Assembly (NCBI RefSeq): GCF_034119865.1
Contig: NZ_CP139421.1
Location: 4,256,501 to 4,320,500 of the forward strand
Source of the DNA: Algoriphagus sp. NG3
Lineage (GTDB): Bacteria; Bacteroidota; Bacteroidia; Cytophagales; Cyclobacteriaceae
Direction: 5' to 3'
Length of the DNA stretch: 64,000 nt
This document shows positions 1 through 9,624 of this stretch, piece after piece. The translations under genes were made by a program, and so were the position numbers. Below the pieces are notes generated by a model, which saw nothing but the letters and a program-made list of their open reading frames with translations, did no database searches and was not told the DNA's origin. Numbering within the stretch: position 1 is the first letter of the stretch; each line of letters starts with the position of its first letter.

Positions 1-1294
1 ACACATCCACAAACTCGCACAGGGCTAAATCTTCTTCCACGATCTCATAGATCCCCAATTCTTCAATTTCATCAAAATCCTCTGCCATGATGGCTTTCAG
101 AAGGTACACCGGAAGGATATCCATAGGAGTAACGGACTCAAATACACCAGTCTGTACAAATGCCCTTTCTTCTCCCCTACCGTTTGAATCCAAAACGAAC
201 TCCTTCTTTGGAGTAAGGAATGAAAGCAAACCTAGTGCTCTGTGATAACTCAGCCTGGTGGTAGGCTTAGCCCATCCCATAAATTCGTAATAATCACCCT
301 CCGGAATAACAGTGATCTGGTTGTGATAGAATCCCAGAAAACCATCCAATGAGATTTTCTCCCCGGTAAGCACATTTCCAGACACCACTCTTACATGGCC
401 TGAGTTAAGGTTGCCTTTTACGAAGGTAGAGACATTTGCTCCCATGTAAGTTTTTACATAAGCCGCCTTAGTCAGTTCAGAACCTGTCACCGCCACCACT
501 TTAGAAGCATCATAGATACCTTCTAGCACGAATTTACCGATCTGGGCTACTCCATAGGGAGTGACAGTCCATGCAATTTCGCCCTTGTTGATAGGATCAA
601 CGTGGTGGATCTGAACACCTACGTTACCCGCAGGGTGTGGGCCTGAAAATTTATTCACTTGCACACCTTTTAAATCAGAAAAAGGAGCCGGAACAGCTTT
701 AGAACCATCCACATTTAAGTGAACCTTACCGCTGGTAAGTTTTGCCAAGGCCTGGATCCCTGCCTGAAGATATTTTTCCTGTCCTTTCAACGCAAAAGCA
801 TAATCGGGAGCCAAAGGATGTGTATCAAAAGCAGATATGAAAATACTCTTTGGAGTATCTGCAGGATTCGCTACTATACCGAATGGGCGTTGGATGATAT
901 TAGGCCAGGTGCCACTAGCTGCCAGTGCAGCAGCCAAGGCATCTCTTTCCACGGACGCTAAGTCTATCTGGTCAAAATGCTCATGGGCGATGGAATCATC
1001 GGCCAGAATCTTGATCTCAAGCAGTTTACGTCGTTCTCCCCTCTTAATTTCGGCAATTTTGCCAGAAACAGGAGCTGCATAAATCACTTGATCCAATGCT
1101 TTGTCGATCAGGATTGGAGTACCTGCCTTTACGGTATCTCCTTCATTGACAAGGACTTTTGGGCGTTGCAGCCCTATAAAGTCTGTCGGCTTAATTGCGA
1201 AGGTTTGCGCCGGGGCGAAATCAGCTAACTCTTGCTTAGCCTTTCCCACCATATTGATGTCAAAACCTTTCTTAAGCTTCACTATTTTAGACAT
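1..1294 (-). CDS. nqrA: Na+-translocating NADH:quinone oxidoreductase subunit A (partial, C-terminus off the left edge)
   Basis: NqrA is the peripheral cytoplasmic subunit of the Nqr complex, which couples NADH:quinone electron transfer to Na+ export. Reading the minus strand from the ATG at 1294-1292 gives a protein starting MSKIVKLKKGFDI, followed by the N-terminal NqrA region (residues about 1-250) and the conserved stretch around HPAGNVGVQIHHVDPI. About 431 codons are inside the window and the frame is open at base 1. Family members are about 450 residues, so only a short C-terminal tail is missing. Partner genes nqrB-F would lie further left, downstream on this strand. The start follows a Bacteroidota-type -7 box by about 35 bases. 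Several plus-strand ORFs over this gene are antisense shadows. Confidence 0.95.
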   Translation of the reverse strand, partial: MSKIVKLKKGFDINMVGKAKQELADFAPAQTFAIKPTDFIGLQRPKVLVNEGDTVKAGTPILIDKALDQVIYAAPVSGKIAEIKRGERRKLLEIKILADDSIAHEHFDQIDLASVERDALAAALAASGTWPNIIQRPFGIVANPADTPKSIFISAFDTHPLAPDYAFALKGQEKYLQAGIQALAKLTSGKVHLNVDGSKAVPAPFSDLKGVQVNKFSGPHPAGNVGVQIHHVDPINKGEIAWTVTPYGVAQIGKFVLEGIYDASKVVAVTGSELTKAAYVKTYMGANVSTFVKGNLNSGHVRVVSGNVLTGEKISLDGFLGFYHNQITVIPEGDYYEFMGWAKPTTRLSYHRALGLLSFLTPKKEFVLDSNGRGEERAFVQTGVFESVTPMDILPVYLLKAIMAEDFDEIEELGIYEIVEEDLALCEFVDV

Positions 1295-1329
1295 ATCTGT
1301 TTTTAACTATGAGCTTTTGAAAAACGCCT

Positions 1330-1337
1330 CAAATCTA
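1330..1337 (-). promoter_or_regulatory. Putative -7 box for nqrA
   Basis: The minus strand reads TAGATTTG, matching the Bacteroidota -7 consensus TAnnTTTG, about 35 bases before the nqrA ATG. I see no convincing TTG -33 partner at the usual distance, so this is a half-site call. Confidence 0.35.
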
Positions 1338-1425
1338 ATAAATAACCTTTTTAAATTGAGGGTATATGAAATTTAATGTTCGAACTTTTGGAAGAATGGC
1401 TTCCTGCTTTTTTAATTATAAGGGA

Positions 1426-2322
1426 CTATACCGGAAGAACGCTTTCTTCAAGTGACTCCACGTGGGATTTCACCTGCTCCATCAGCCACATAGGCGTGGA
1501 AGTGGCGCCGCAAATACCCACCTTCTCATTTCTGTGAAACCAGTCAGGATCTATTTCAGTCTCGTTTTCTATGAAATAACTCCGCTCATTCTGAGCTAAG
1601 CACACCTGATACAAAGCCTTCCCATTGGAACTTTTCTTGCCAGACACAAACAAGACCACGTCATTTTCCTGAGCAAATCGATGTAATTGTGGCTCTCTGT
1701 TTGAAACCTGTCGGCAAATGGAATCATTCGCATTGAAGGTTTCTCTGCTCAATTCCTGTTTTGCAGCCTGAATACGCTCCTCGATTTTCTGTGAAATCTC
1801 ATAAAATCCCTTGGTGCTTTTAGTTGTCTGACTGAAAAGCGTCACGGGACGTGTATAATCAATCTTTTCCAGATCGGCATCTTCCATGACTACAATAGCT
1901 TTCTCTAATGTCTGACCAGTCAGCCCGATCACCTCAGCATGGCCTTTTTTGCCATAAATGACGATCTGTCCTTCTTCACGCTCCATCTTATCAAATGCAC
2001 TCTTCACTCTATGTTGAAGTTTCAGAACAACCGGACATGAAGCATCGATAAGCTCAATATTATTCTCAATCGCAATCCTGTACGTCTCGGGAGGTTCACC
2101 ATGTGCCCGGATCAGTACCTTGCAATCATGCAATTCTGACAGCTGCTCACGATCGATCACCACCAGGCCTTTTGCACTTAGCCTATTCACCTCCATATCA
2201 TTATGCACTATATCACCGAGACAATATAGCATATCACTCTGCTCCATCTCATCCTCTGCCATTTTGATGGCAAATTCAACTCCGAAGCAATACCCTGAGT
2301 TTTTATCAATGGTTACCTGCAT
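1426..2322 (-). CDS. ispH: 4-hydroxy-3-methylbut-2-enyl diphosphate reductase
   Basis: IspH carries out the last step of the MEP isoprenoid pathway, reducing HMBPP to IPP and DMAPP with a [4Fe-4S] cluster. The 298-residue protein has the three cluster cysteines in their family contexts: Cys12 in GYCFGV, Cys96 in ASCPVV and Cys203 in SICRQVSNREPQ. The catalytic-site region is around Glu130 (GHAEVIGL) and the C-terminal motif is GICGATSTP. Its start overlaps the end of cmk by 17 bp, so the two are translated from one message, a pairing also known in other phyla. ispF at 55.4 kb belongs to the same pathway. Confidence 0.97.
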   Translation of the reverse strand: MQVTIDKNSGYCFGVEFAIKMAEDEMEQSDMLYCLGDIVHNDMEVNRLSAKGLVVIDREQLSELHDCKVLIRAHGEPPETYRIAIENNIELIDASCPVVLKLQHRVKSAFDKMEREEGQIVIYGKKGHAEVIGLTGQTLEKAIVVMEDADLEKIDYTRPVTLFSQTTKSTKGFYEISQKIEERIQAAKQELSRETFNANDSICRQVSNREPQLHRFAQENDVVLFVSGKKSSNGKALYQVCLAQNERSYFIENETEIDPDWFHRNEKVGICGATSTPMWLMEQVKSHVESLEESVLPV

Positions 2323-3010
2323 AGCTATTTTCTTTATCTATGATTTCCCGGGCTTTCTGCACGATCTCTTCTACTTGCTGAGCAAAGGTGATATTACTCG
2401 TATCAATCTCTATAGCATCCTCCACTTTAATCAACGGCCCGACGGATCTGGTCGAATCCACCTCATCCCGGCTGGAAAGATTTCGCTGAATGTCTTCCAG
2501 AGACACCATTTCTCCCTTTTCTAATAATTCTGCCTGTCTGCGTATAGCTCTGGTCTCAAGATCAGCTGTCATGAAGATTTTCAGTTCTGCGCCGGGAAAT
2601 ATTACTGACCCCACATCACGTCCATCCATTACTACGCCCTTTTTCTTGGCCAATCGCTGCTGCTGAGCTACCAAGTCCTTACGGACTGCTGGAATAGCCG
2701 CTATTTCTGAAACCTTATCGGAAACCCTCATGGTGCGGATTTCATCATCCACATTGAGTCCATTGAGGTAGGTTTCCTGTAACTGGGTCTCCGGATTGAG
2801 GTGAAATGCAATAGCCAGAGAATTAAGACCTTTTTCTATATCATGGGGATTGGCAAGGGACAGGTAATTGTTCAAAAAATGTAAAGTAGCAGCTCTATAC
2901 ATCGCCCCGGTATCAATATAGGTGTACCCCAGCTCCTTTGCGACTGCTTTGGCAGTGGAGCTCTTTCCACATCCAGAATACCCGTCTATTGCGATGACGA
3001 TTTTGTTCAT
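2306..3010 (-). CDS. cmk: Cytidylate kinase
   Basis: Cmk phosphorylates CMP and dCMP in pyrimidine nucleotide supply. The 234-residue protein starts MNKIVIAIDGYSGCGKSS, with a P-loop at residues 10-17, then the CMP-binding segment GYTYIDTGAMYRA, MDGRDVGSVIFP and a late RDEVDSTRSVGPL segment. Length is normal for bacterial Cmk. It is first in a two-gene unit with ispH, whose start lies 17 bp inside its 3' end. A TTG-N17-TATATTTG promoter match lies about 38 bases upstream of the ATG. Confidence 0.97.
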   Translation of the reverse strand: MNKIVIAIDGYSGCGKSSTAKAVAKELGYTYIDTGAMYRAATLHFLNNYLSLANPHDIEKGLNSLAIAFHLNPETQLQETYLNGLNVDDEIRTMRVSDKVSEIAAIPAVRKDLVAQQQRLAKKKGVVMDGRDVGSVIFPGAELKIFMTADLETRAIRRQAELLEKGEMVSLEDIQRNLSSRDEVDSTRSVGPLIKVEDAIEIDTSNITFAQQVEEIVQKAREIIDKENSYAGNH

Positions 3011-3047
3011 TCAAAAACCCTCTTGGTCCGTTTTTTTAATTCCTGCG

Positions 3048-3075
3048 CAAATATAGTAGTTTTAATCTAAACCAA
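3048..3075 (-). promoter_or_regulatory. Putative promoter of cmk-ispH
   Basis: On the minus strand there is TTG (3075-3073), a 17-base spacer and TATATTTG (3055-3048), fitting the Bacteroidota -33/-7 pattern TTG-N17-23-TAnnTTTG. A start of transcription near 3042 would give a leader of about 30 bases. Confidence 0.5.
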
Positions 3076-3139
3076 TTCCCAAACCCGGACAGTGAATCTC
3101 TTATAAAGATTCGCTCCAATTAAACCTCAACACATTTTT

Positions 3140-4762
3140 ATGCAGATCCAAGGCCAATTCGTTGACATTCCCAAACGTGAAATCTATACTGTTTCAATAA
3201 GTGTCAAAGAAGGAGTGATTTCCAAGCTGGAAAAAATAACGTCTGATTCTTCTTTGCCTTACTTGATGCCGGGCTTTATAGATGCCCATGTGCATGTGGA
3301 GAGCTCCATGCTGGTTCCTTCTGAGTTTGCCCGGCTGGCAGTAGTTCATGGTACAGTGGCGACAATCTCTGATCCGCATGAGATTGCAAATGTATGCGGC
3401 ATGAAAGGTGTGGAATACATGATAGCCAATGGGAAACAGGTTCCTTTCAAGTTTTACTTTGGTGCTCCTTCTTGTGTTCCGGCCACTCCTTTCGAGACAG
3501 CAGGAGGAGAAATCAACACTGCGGATATAGAAAACCTCATGTCACGCCCAGAAATCCACTACTTGGCAGAAATGATGAACTGGCCGGGAACGGTAAACCG
3601 GGATGAGCTGGTCATGGAAAAAATCCGAATTTCTAAGAAATATGGCAAACCTATCGATGGACATGCGCCAGGACTCAAAGGAGAACTTGCAGAGAAATAC
3701 ATCAGTGCTGGCCCAAGCACAGACCATGAATGCTTCACCGTAGAGGAAGCGCTGGGTAAATTAAAGCTGGGAATGAAAATCGCTATCCGTGAAGGATCCG
3801 CTGCCAAAAACTTCGAGGCTTTGATTGACCTCATCGATGACTATCCAGAGATGATCATGTTTTGCTCAGATGATAAGCATCCGGACAACCTGGCCGTTTC
3901 CCATATCAATGAACTCGCCGCAAGAGCTGTCGCAAAAGGCAAGGACTTATTCAAGGTTCTTCAGGCAACTTGCCTTAATCCCATTACCCACTATTCCATG
4001 AATGTGGGACAACTTCGAATAGGTGATCCAGCTGATTTTATTTTGGTCGAAGATCTCAAAAAGTTTCAAGTCATCAGCACCCATATCAATGGAGAGAAAG
4101 TTGCTGAAAACGGAAAGACGCTGATCCACCCCATCAAAAACGACATCATCAACAATTTCAACACTTCACTGAAGAACCCCGAAGACTTTCAACTCAAGGC
4201 TAACGGATCCAAAGTAAGAGTCATAGAAGCACTGGATGGCCAATTGATCACTCCTGAGATCAGTGGAGAGATACTAGTCAAAAATGGTTTTGCAGAATCA
4301 AATCCCGAGGAAGACATCCTTAAAATCACTGTGGTCAACCGCTACGAAGATGCTCCGCCGGCGATGGCTTTTATCAAGAATTTTGGACTAAAAACCGGTG
4401 CGATCGCATCATCAGTAGGTCATGACTCACATAATATCATTGCAGTAGGCATAGACGATGAATCTATCTGCAAGGCAGTGAATCTGATCATAGCGGCCAA
4501 AGGAGGAGTAGCTGCGGTTATCAAAGGCCAGGAAGAAATACTCCCCCTTCCAGTTGGCGGGATCATGTCGGCTTCGGATGGCTATGAAGTGGCCGCTGCA
4601 TACACCAAGATCGACGCATTGGCTAAAGAAATGGGATCCACGCTCAATTCTCCTTTTATGACGCTGAGCTTTATGGCATTGCTGGTGATTCCTGACCTGA
4701 AGCTAAGTGATAAAGGCTTGTTTAATGGGCAGCGATTTGAGTTTGAGGAAGTGTTTTTATAA
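3140..4762 (+). CDS. ade: Adenine deaminase
   Basis: Amidohydrolase-family adenine deaminase, converting adenine to hypoxanthine in purine salvage; hpt at 18.3 kb could use the product. The 540-residue protein has the metal-binding motif [13 protein letters not shown] (His50, His52, Glu54), the segment [11 protein letters not shown], the metal-site Asp in [11 protein letters not shown], and a C-terminal adenine-deaminase domain with VGHDSHNI and LPVGGIMS. Length matches the bacterial Ade family. It starts at ATG 3140, about 130 bp from the divergent cmk, and appears monocistronic. Confusion with other amidohydrolases is unlikely because the C-terminal domain is specific to the family. Confidence 0.95.
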   Translation: MQIQGQFVDIPKREIYTVSISVKEGVISKLEKITSDSSLPYLMPGFIDAHVHVESSMLVPSEFARLAVVHGTVATISDPHEIANVCGMKGVEYMIANGKQVPFKFYFGAPSCVPATPFETAGGEINTADIENLMSRPEIHYLAEMMNWPGTVNRDELVMEKIRISKKYGKPIDGHAPGLKGELAEKYISAGPSTDHECFTVEEALGKLKLGMKIAIREGSAAKNFEALIDLIDDYPEMIMFCSDDKHPDNLAVSHINELAARAVAKGKDLFKVLQATCLNPITHYSMNVGQLRIGDPADFILVEDLKKFQVISTHINGEKVAENGKTLIHPIKNDIINNFNTSLKNPEDFQLKANGSKVRVIEALDGQLITPEISGEILVKNGFAESNPEEDILKITVVNRYEDAPPAMAFIKNFGLKTGAIASSVGHDSHNIIAVGIDDESICKAVNLIIAAKGGVAAVIKGQEEILPLPVGGIMSASDGYEVAAAYTKIDALAKEMGSTLNSPFMTLSFMALLVIPDLKLSDKGLFNGQRFEFEEVFL

Positions 4763-4794
4763 AGCCCGATCACCAATACCGGGTGACCGAGGCT
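4763..4794 (+). terminator. Imperfect hairpin after ade
   Basis: AGCC-CG-TCACC on the left pairs with GGTGA-CG-GGCT on the right with one bulge and one mismatch, immediately after the ade stop codon. There is no T-run after it, so terminator function is uncertain. Confidence 0.3.
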
Positions 4795-4867
4795 CATAAA
4801 TTTAACGTAAAGCCATTTTCAATATGCCTGTTTTCCTTTTCTTTAAAAACAATTCAGCTATTTCATA

Positions 4868-5161
4868 GTGAAAAGTAAAGACCATATAATTTCATCTCAG
4901 ATTCAAAAAGCACATTCCATAGGGAGCATAGCAACGATGATCACATTTATCATCAATGCATTTGCCAGTAGGATCAAGGGCTTGGAATTCCTCACTTTCC
5001 CGTTGATCATCGTAGTCTGCTTAACAATTTTCGGCACAGCCTTTTTCTTTTCCCTGAGCATTAAGCACAAAGAAAAAATTGAAAATCCAGTTAAGAATAA
5101 CGTGGCGTTCATTTTCAGAATAGTGATTAACCTTGTGCTGTTATTGCTTATGGTAGTTTGA
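4868..5161 (+). CDS. Small hypothetical membrane protein
   Basis: A 97-residue ORF beginning at a GTG. It has a polar N-terminus, then three likely membrane segments: about residues 18-34 (IATMITFIINAF), 42-64 (FPLIIVVCLTIFGTAFFFSL) and 80-97 (a very hydrophobic run ending LLLLLMVV). A charged KHKEKIENPVKNN loop lies between the second and third. I do not recognise a family. The clear membrane pattern and position between two plus-strand genes support it being real, but the GTG start and lack of a recognised domain leave doubt. Confidence 0.5.
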   Translation: MKSKDHIISSQIQKAHSIGSIATMITFIINAFASRIKGLEFLTFPLIIVVCLTIFGTAFFFSLSIKHKEKIENPVKNNVAFIFRIVINLVLLLLMVV

Positions 5162-5369
5162 AAAGTCTAAGGGTACTAAACAAAAATCTGGATCTAAGAA
5201 TTTACCCAAATAAAATGGCATTCTTTTTTGATTGACATAAGCAAGACTAGCGAGCACTGTTTTGGACAAAACATAGAGAGACAGATTAAGGGGGATAACA
5301 CAGACCTAGACTTTATCAAAAAATTAGTTTAATTTAAAGATCATCTCCGAGATAAATAATACGTCTAAT

Positions 5370-7793
5370 TTGATTAAGTCCCCAGCTTATTGCATACTCG
5401 CTGCCTTAGTAATATGCTTTCACCTTTCATTAACTCCATACCACAATCCCCTAAACAGGATAATATCCTCCTTTGAGAAATATCTCGCTATACTACCTCA
5501 AGAGAAAGTCTATCTTCATACAGACAGATCATATTATGCCGCCGGTGAGACAATTTGGTTTAAAAGTTACCTTACATCTGGCCCTTACCACCTGCCCTCC
5601 ACCCTCAGTTATACCATTTATGTAGAGTTAATCTCTAGTGAAGGCGTAATCAGCCATCGACACCAGATTTTTTCCCATGAAGGGTTTGCTTCCGGACATT
5701 TCACCTTACCCGATCCCCTTCCTTCCGGAAACTACTTGTTGAGAGCCTACACCAACTGGATGAGAAATTCCGGAGAAGAATATTTTTTCCATAAGCAAGT
5801 AAAAATCTTTAACACGGAGGAGGCGCTATTAGCAGAAAAACAACACGATAACAACATAGATTTACAGTTTTTCCCAGAAGGCGGTTTTCTAATCAATGGA
5901 ATAATGAACAGGGTGGGATTCAAGGCAGTGGGATCAGATGGATTTGGAAAATTCGTAAAAGGTAAAATTCTGGAAGATGAAAAAGTGATTGCAGAATTTG
6001 AAAGTAATCAATTAGGAATGGGAGTAATAGGACTAATTCCTGAAGAAGGGAGGCACTATAAAGCAAGACTAGACACGACTGGAGAGGAGGTGATTTTACC
6101 AGACCCAAGCGAATCAGGAATAGCAATGGCGGTAACCAATTCGCCAAATTCATCAGATATTTTAGTGAAAATACAAGCTTCCGAAAGTTTTTCATCAGAA
6201 CCAGTTTATCTGCTAGCTCAATCCCGAGGGATCGTTTGTGCTACAAGCCAAGCTGATCTTTCAAACAAGGTGGCTTTTATTAAAATCCCCAATAAGGAGT
6301 TTCCATCAGGTATTGCTCAAATCACACTAGTGGATGAAAAGGGATTCCCCTTGGCAGAACGGCTGGTTTTCATCGACCATGAAGATCAGATACAAGTTTC
6401 AATAAAACCGAATAAAAAGTCCTACGCTCCAAGAGATTCTGTCCACATAGCTATCGAGGCAAAAGATAAGGCTGGCATACCTATCATTGCCAACTTTTCA
6501 TTGAGTGTAGTGGATGGATCACAGATTGACATGGATCAAAACGGGGAAACCATCAAATCCAATTTGTTGATCACTTCAGAACTGAAAGGCACTATTGAAT
6601 CCCCGGGATATTATTTTAACCCTGACAATCAAGACAGACATGAAGCATTGGATCTACTGATGTTGACACAAGGTTGGCGAAAATTCACGACAAAAGAAGC
6701 TTGGGAAGGAAATATCCCAAAGCCAGAATATAGGGCAGAAAAAGGATTGACAATCCGAGGCAAGCTCGAGGGCAAAAACCAACAAGCTATCCCCGAAGGC
6801 ACAGTCTCTTATCTTTCCTTATATCCAATTCCTGAATCAAAAACAGTTGCCACCTCGGAAAATGGATCATTTGAGTTCCATGATCTTATCTTTTTTGACT
6901 CTACCAATCTGGTATTGCAAGGACAGCCAAAAAAAGGAAAAGCGAATGGTACTGTATTGCTAGACAACAGCTATTCCTCGCCACAAGCTCCAAAAAACTT
7001 TACATTAAACTCCCCAAACAACCCCTTATTAGAAAGAGTATTTCAAACCGAGTCTGAACTTAGAAGAAACAGTAATCGTGCTTTTGATTTGGATGATTCG
7101 GACTTCATTCTTGAAGGAGTAGAGGTGAAAGGAAAGCAAATGGAACCAAATTACACAGGACCAAAGATTTATGGAGAAGGCACAATAAAGATTCAGGTAG
7201 CAGGGAATCCCGGCCTTGAAAATCAACAGCATGTTCTCGAGTTAGTCCGGGGGAGAGTAGCTGGAGTACAGGTCTCAGGAAGTGGCAATGAGTGGAAAGT
7301 ATTGATCCAGGGAGTGGGTTCCATTAATAGTGGCACTGATCCACTGATCATGATCGACGACACTCCTATGGACATCAAAAGCCTGATTATGATCCCGGTA
7401 CAGGAAATAGAAAGCTACACAGTTTGGAAAGGGGCAGACACGGCTATTTTCGGATCCAGGGGAGCAAATGGCGCTATTGGTTTTTATACCAAAAAGGGAA
7501 TTGAAGGAACAAATACAGCTACAAAAGAAACAGGAATTCCGAAAGTGAAAGGTTATCAAGTTCAGAAAGAATTCTATTCCCCAAAACACACTTCCAAAAA
7601 CATAGTTAACCCAAAACCCGATCGCCGAGCCACTCTATTCTGGGCTCCATATGTTCAGACAGATTCCGCAGGGAAAGCTTCGGTAAGTTTTTATAACCAT
7701 GATATCGAAACAGTGATCTATGGAGAACTACAAGGGCTTAGTAGAAATGGGAAGCCAGGATATGGCTCCTTCACCTATCTCATTGAAAAGTAA
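5370..7793 (+). CDS. Secreted MG2-type / TonB-plug-domain surface protein
   Basis: An 807-residue secreted protein. A hydrophobic N-terminus (CILAALVICFHLSL) looks like a signal peptide. Residues 45-150 carry the macroglobulin-like segment seen in Bacteroidota surface proteins (EKVYLHTDRSYYAAGETIWFK, GNYLLRAYTNWM). Two further beta-rich regions follow. Near residues 615-710 there is a TonB-receptor plug-like segment with VRGRVAGVQV, DPLIMIDDTPMD and FGSRGANGAIGFYTKKG. There is no transmembrane barrel after it; the protein ends about 100 residues later. The family is widespread in Bacteroidota without a firm biochemical role. The start is TTG at 5370: an in-frame stop lies just upstream and no ATG occurs before the signal peptide. 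It ends at a strong terminator. Confidence 0.8.
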   Translation: MIKSPAYCILAALVICFHLSLTPYHNPLNRIISSFEKYLAILPQEKVYLHTDRSYYAAGETIWFKSYLTSGPYHLPSTLSYTIYVELISSEGVISHRHQIFSHEGFASGHFTLPDPLPSGNYLLRAYTNWMRNSGEEYFFHKQVKIFNTEEALLAEKQHDNNIDLQFFPEGGFLINGIMNRVGFKAVGSDGFGKFVKGKILEDEKVIAEFESNQLGMGVIGLIPEEGRHYKARLDTTGEEVILPDPSESGIAMAVTNSPNSSDILVKIQASESFSSEPVYLLAQSRGIVCATSQADLSNKVAFIKIPNKEFPSGIAQITLVDEKGFPLAERLVFIDHEDQIQVSIKPNKKSYAPRDSVHIAIEAKDKAGIPIIANFSLSVVDGSQIDMDQNGETIKSNLLITSELKGTIESPGYYFNPDNQDRHEALDLLMLTQGWRKFTTKEAWEGNIPKPEYRAEKGLTIRGKLEGKNQQAIPEGTVSYLSLYPIPESKTVATSENGSFEFHDLIFFDSTNLVLQGQPKKGKANGTVLLDNSYSSPQAPKNFTLNSPNNPLLERVFQTESELRRNSNRAFDLDDSDFILEGVEVKGKQMEPNYTGPKIYGEGTIKIQVAGNPGLENQQHVLELVRGRVAGVQVSGSGNEWKVLIQGVGSINSGTDPLIMIDDTPMDIKSLIMIPVQEIESYTVWKGADTAIFGSRGANGAIGFYTKKGIEGTNTATKETGIPKVKGYQVQKEFYSPKHTSKNIVNPKPDRRATLFWAPYVQTDSAGKASVSFYNHDIETVIYGELQGLSRNGKPGYGSFTYLIEK

Positions 7794-7796
7794 AGT

Positions 7797-7826
7797 CTGT
7801 CAGATTCTAAAAATCTGACAGGTTTT
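7797..7826 (+). terminator. Rho-independent terminator after the MG2/plug gene
   Basis: Perfect 10-bp stem CTGTCAGATT / AATCTGACAG with a 5-base loop and a short T-run, three bases after the stop codon. It lies between convergent genes and may also slow transcripts from prfC. Confidence 0.8.
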
Positions 7827-7831
7827 AAGGC

Positions 7832-9412
7832 TTAATACTCCGAAGTAAAGTGAAACTCTATCTCAGGATAATTGTCCTGCACCATCTGAAGCCATGCTTT
7901 TGATTCGGCCATAAAGACCAGCTTCCCATCCTTGTCGTGGGCGATGTGGCGGTTTTTGGAGCGGACAAATTCATCCAGCTGTTTCTTGTCCTGACTGGTG
8001 ATCCAGCAGGCTTTGTACAGATTCATCGGATGAAACTCCACCGTAGCGTTGTATTCGTTTTTCAATCGGAACTGGATTACCTCAAACTGCAGCTGCCCCA
8101 CTGTCCCAACTACTTTTCTGGATCCCATATCAAAAGTGAAGAGCTGGGCCACCCCTTCCTCCATCAATTGTTGCAAGCCTTTTTCGAGTTGCTTGGTCTT
8201 CATGGCATCCTTATTCACCACTTCACGGAATATCTCCGGAGAGAAACTTGGGATGCCTATAAACTGCATATTTTCACCATCGGTAAGCGTATCTCCGATT
8301 TTCAGGTTTCCTGTGTCATACAAGCCCACAATATCCCCCGGAAACGCCTCATCGATCATCTCCTTATCCTGCGCCATAAATTGGGTCACATTGGAGAAGC
8401 GTAAAGGCTTGGTTCCCCGCACATGATTGTATGGCTTGTTTCGCTCAAAAACACCTGAACAAATTCGCAGGAAAGCAATTCTGTTTCTATGATTGGGATC
8501 CATGTTAGCATGGATCTTAAAGACAAACCCAGAGAACTTCTTCTCATCAGGCAGCACCTCACGGTCTTCCGTCCTACGGCTTTTAGGTGCGGGGGCGATT
8601 TTGATGAAGGTATCCAACATCTCATTGACCCCGAAGTTATTCACTGCCGAGCCAAAGAAGACCGGGGCGACTTTTCCCTCCAGATATTCTGCGGGATCAA
8701 AATCAGGATATACTCCCTCGATCAATTCCACATCTTCCCGGAGTTGGCTCGCATAGTTTGGACCTATTAAGCTTTCCAGTTCAGGATCATTCACATCTTC
8801 AAATGACTGACGCACATCACTTAGCTTCCTCTGGGATGGTGTGAATAGATTTAATTTATGGTCAAAGAGGTTATAAACTCCTTTAAATGTTTTGCCCATC
8901 CCTATAGGCCAGGATAGAGGCCTACACTGGATGTTCAGCTTCTGCTCCACTTCCTCTATCAGTTCGTACGGATCCCGCCCTTCTCTATCCAGCTTATTGA
9001 TAAAGCAGATCACAGGAGTATTTCTCATCCGGCATACTTCCATGAGTTTCTCCGTCTGAATCTCCACACCTTTCACGCAGTCTATCACCATGATGACAGA
9101 ATCCACTGCCGTCAAGGTCCTATAGGTATCTTCCGCAAAATCCTGGTGGCCAGGTGTATCCAAAAGATTGATTTTGACATCTTTGTACTCAAACCCCATC
9201 ACAGAAGTCGCTACAGAGATACCTCTCTGCTTCTCTATCGCCATCCAATCTGACTTGGTAGCCGTATCGATTTTATTTGATTTCACCGCACCGGCTGTCT
9301 GGATCGCACCGCCGAAAAGCAATAACTTCTCTGTCAATGTGGTCTTCCCTGCATCCGGGTGGGCAATAATGGCAAAGGTTCTACGCTTCTGGATTTCTTC
9401 TTTCAAACTCAT
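7832..9412 (-). CDS. prfC: Peptide chain release factor 3
   Basis: RF3 is the translational GTPase that recycles RF1/RF2 from the ribosome after termination. The protein (526 residues from the chosen start) has G1 [12 protein letters not shown], the RF3-typical [19 protein letters not shown] switch I region, G3 DTPGHQDF and G4 NKLD. A C-terminal RF3 domain ends in FHFTSEY. Length matches RF3 and excludes EF-G. I chose MSLKEEIQ at 9412 over an ATG at 9424: homologues begin in this way, and a putative -7 box at 9435-9442 would leave almost no leader for 9424. It is convergent with the upstream surface-protein gene and separated from the kinase gene by a repeat-bearing gap. Confidence 0.96.
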   Translation of the reverse strand: MSLKEEIQKRRTFAIIAHPDAGKTTLTEKLLLFGGAIQTAGAVKSNKIDTATKSDWMAIEKQRGISVATSVMGFEYKDVKINLLDTPGHQDFAEDTYRTLTAVDSVIMVIDCVKGVEIQTEKLMEVCRMRNTPVICFINKLDREGRDPYELIEEVEQKLNIQCRPLSWPIGMGKTFKGVYNLFDHKLNLFTPSQRKLSDVRQSFEDVNDPELESLIGPNYASQLREDVELIEGVYPDFDPAEYLEGKVAPVFFGSAVNNFGVNEMLDTFIKIAPAPKSRRTEDREVLPDEKKFSGFVFKIHANMDPNHRNRIAFLRICSGVFERNKPYNHVRGTKPLRFSNVTQFMAQDKEMIDEAFPGDIVGLYDTGNLKIGDTLTDGENMQFIGIPSFSPEIFREVVNKDAMKTKQLEKGLQQLMEEGVAQLFTFDMGSRKVVGTVGQLQFEVIQFRLKNEYNATVEFHPMNLYKACWITSQDKKQLDEFVRSKNRHIAHDKDGKLVFMAESKAWLQMVQDNYPEIEFHFTSEY

Positions 9413-9434
9413 GGGGCACATCAAATTAAGGGTG

Positions 9435-9442
9435 CAAAGGTA
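9435..9442 (-). promoter_or_regulatory. Putative -7 box for prfC
   Basis: Minus strand TACCTTTG matches TAnnTTTG, 22 bases upstream of the ATG at 9412. No matching -33 TTG is evident. Confidence 0.35.
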
Positions 9443-9462
9443 GGAAAAAAATAGGTGGAAAG

Positions 9463-9617
9463 AATTTATGAATTACGATTTTGGATTTACGCACTCAATG
9501 GGAACTTCGGTCTTTGCCTACAGATTTATCTCCATTTGTTTTTCAAAAACCTCAGAATAGTAGTAGTAGTAGTCGCTCTACTCTATCGAGGATCTCGTAA
9601 ATCGTAATTCGTAAATA
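9463..9617. repeat. Inverted-repeat pair framing the prfC-kinase junction
   Basis: The left arm (9465-9491) contains ATG-AATTACGATTT and ends TTTACG. The right arm (9596-9617), read on the minus strand, is TATTTACGAATTACGATTTA followed by CG. The two differ mainly by one T/C change and an extra 7-base insertion in the left arm. They enclose about 100 bp without a gene, including a short GTA/TAG triplet run near 9557-9573. The arrangement resembles the pairs at 41.02-41.52 kb and 62.77-63.08 kb but uses a different word. Confidence 0.55.
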
Positions 9618-9624
9618 CCCAAAG

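Noticed and set aside
7937..8404. 155-codon plus-strand ORF within prfC
   Set aside because: Antisense to conserved prfC codons; no signal, domain or start context of its own.
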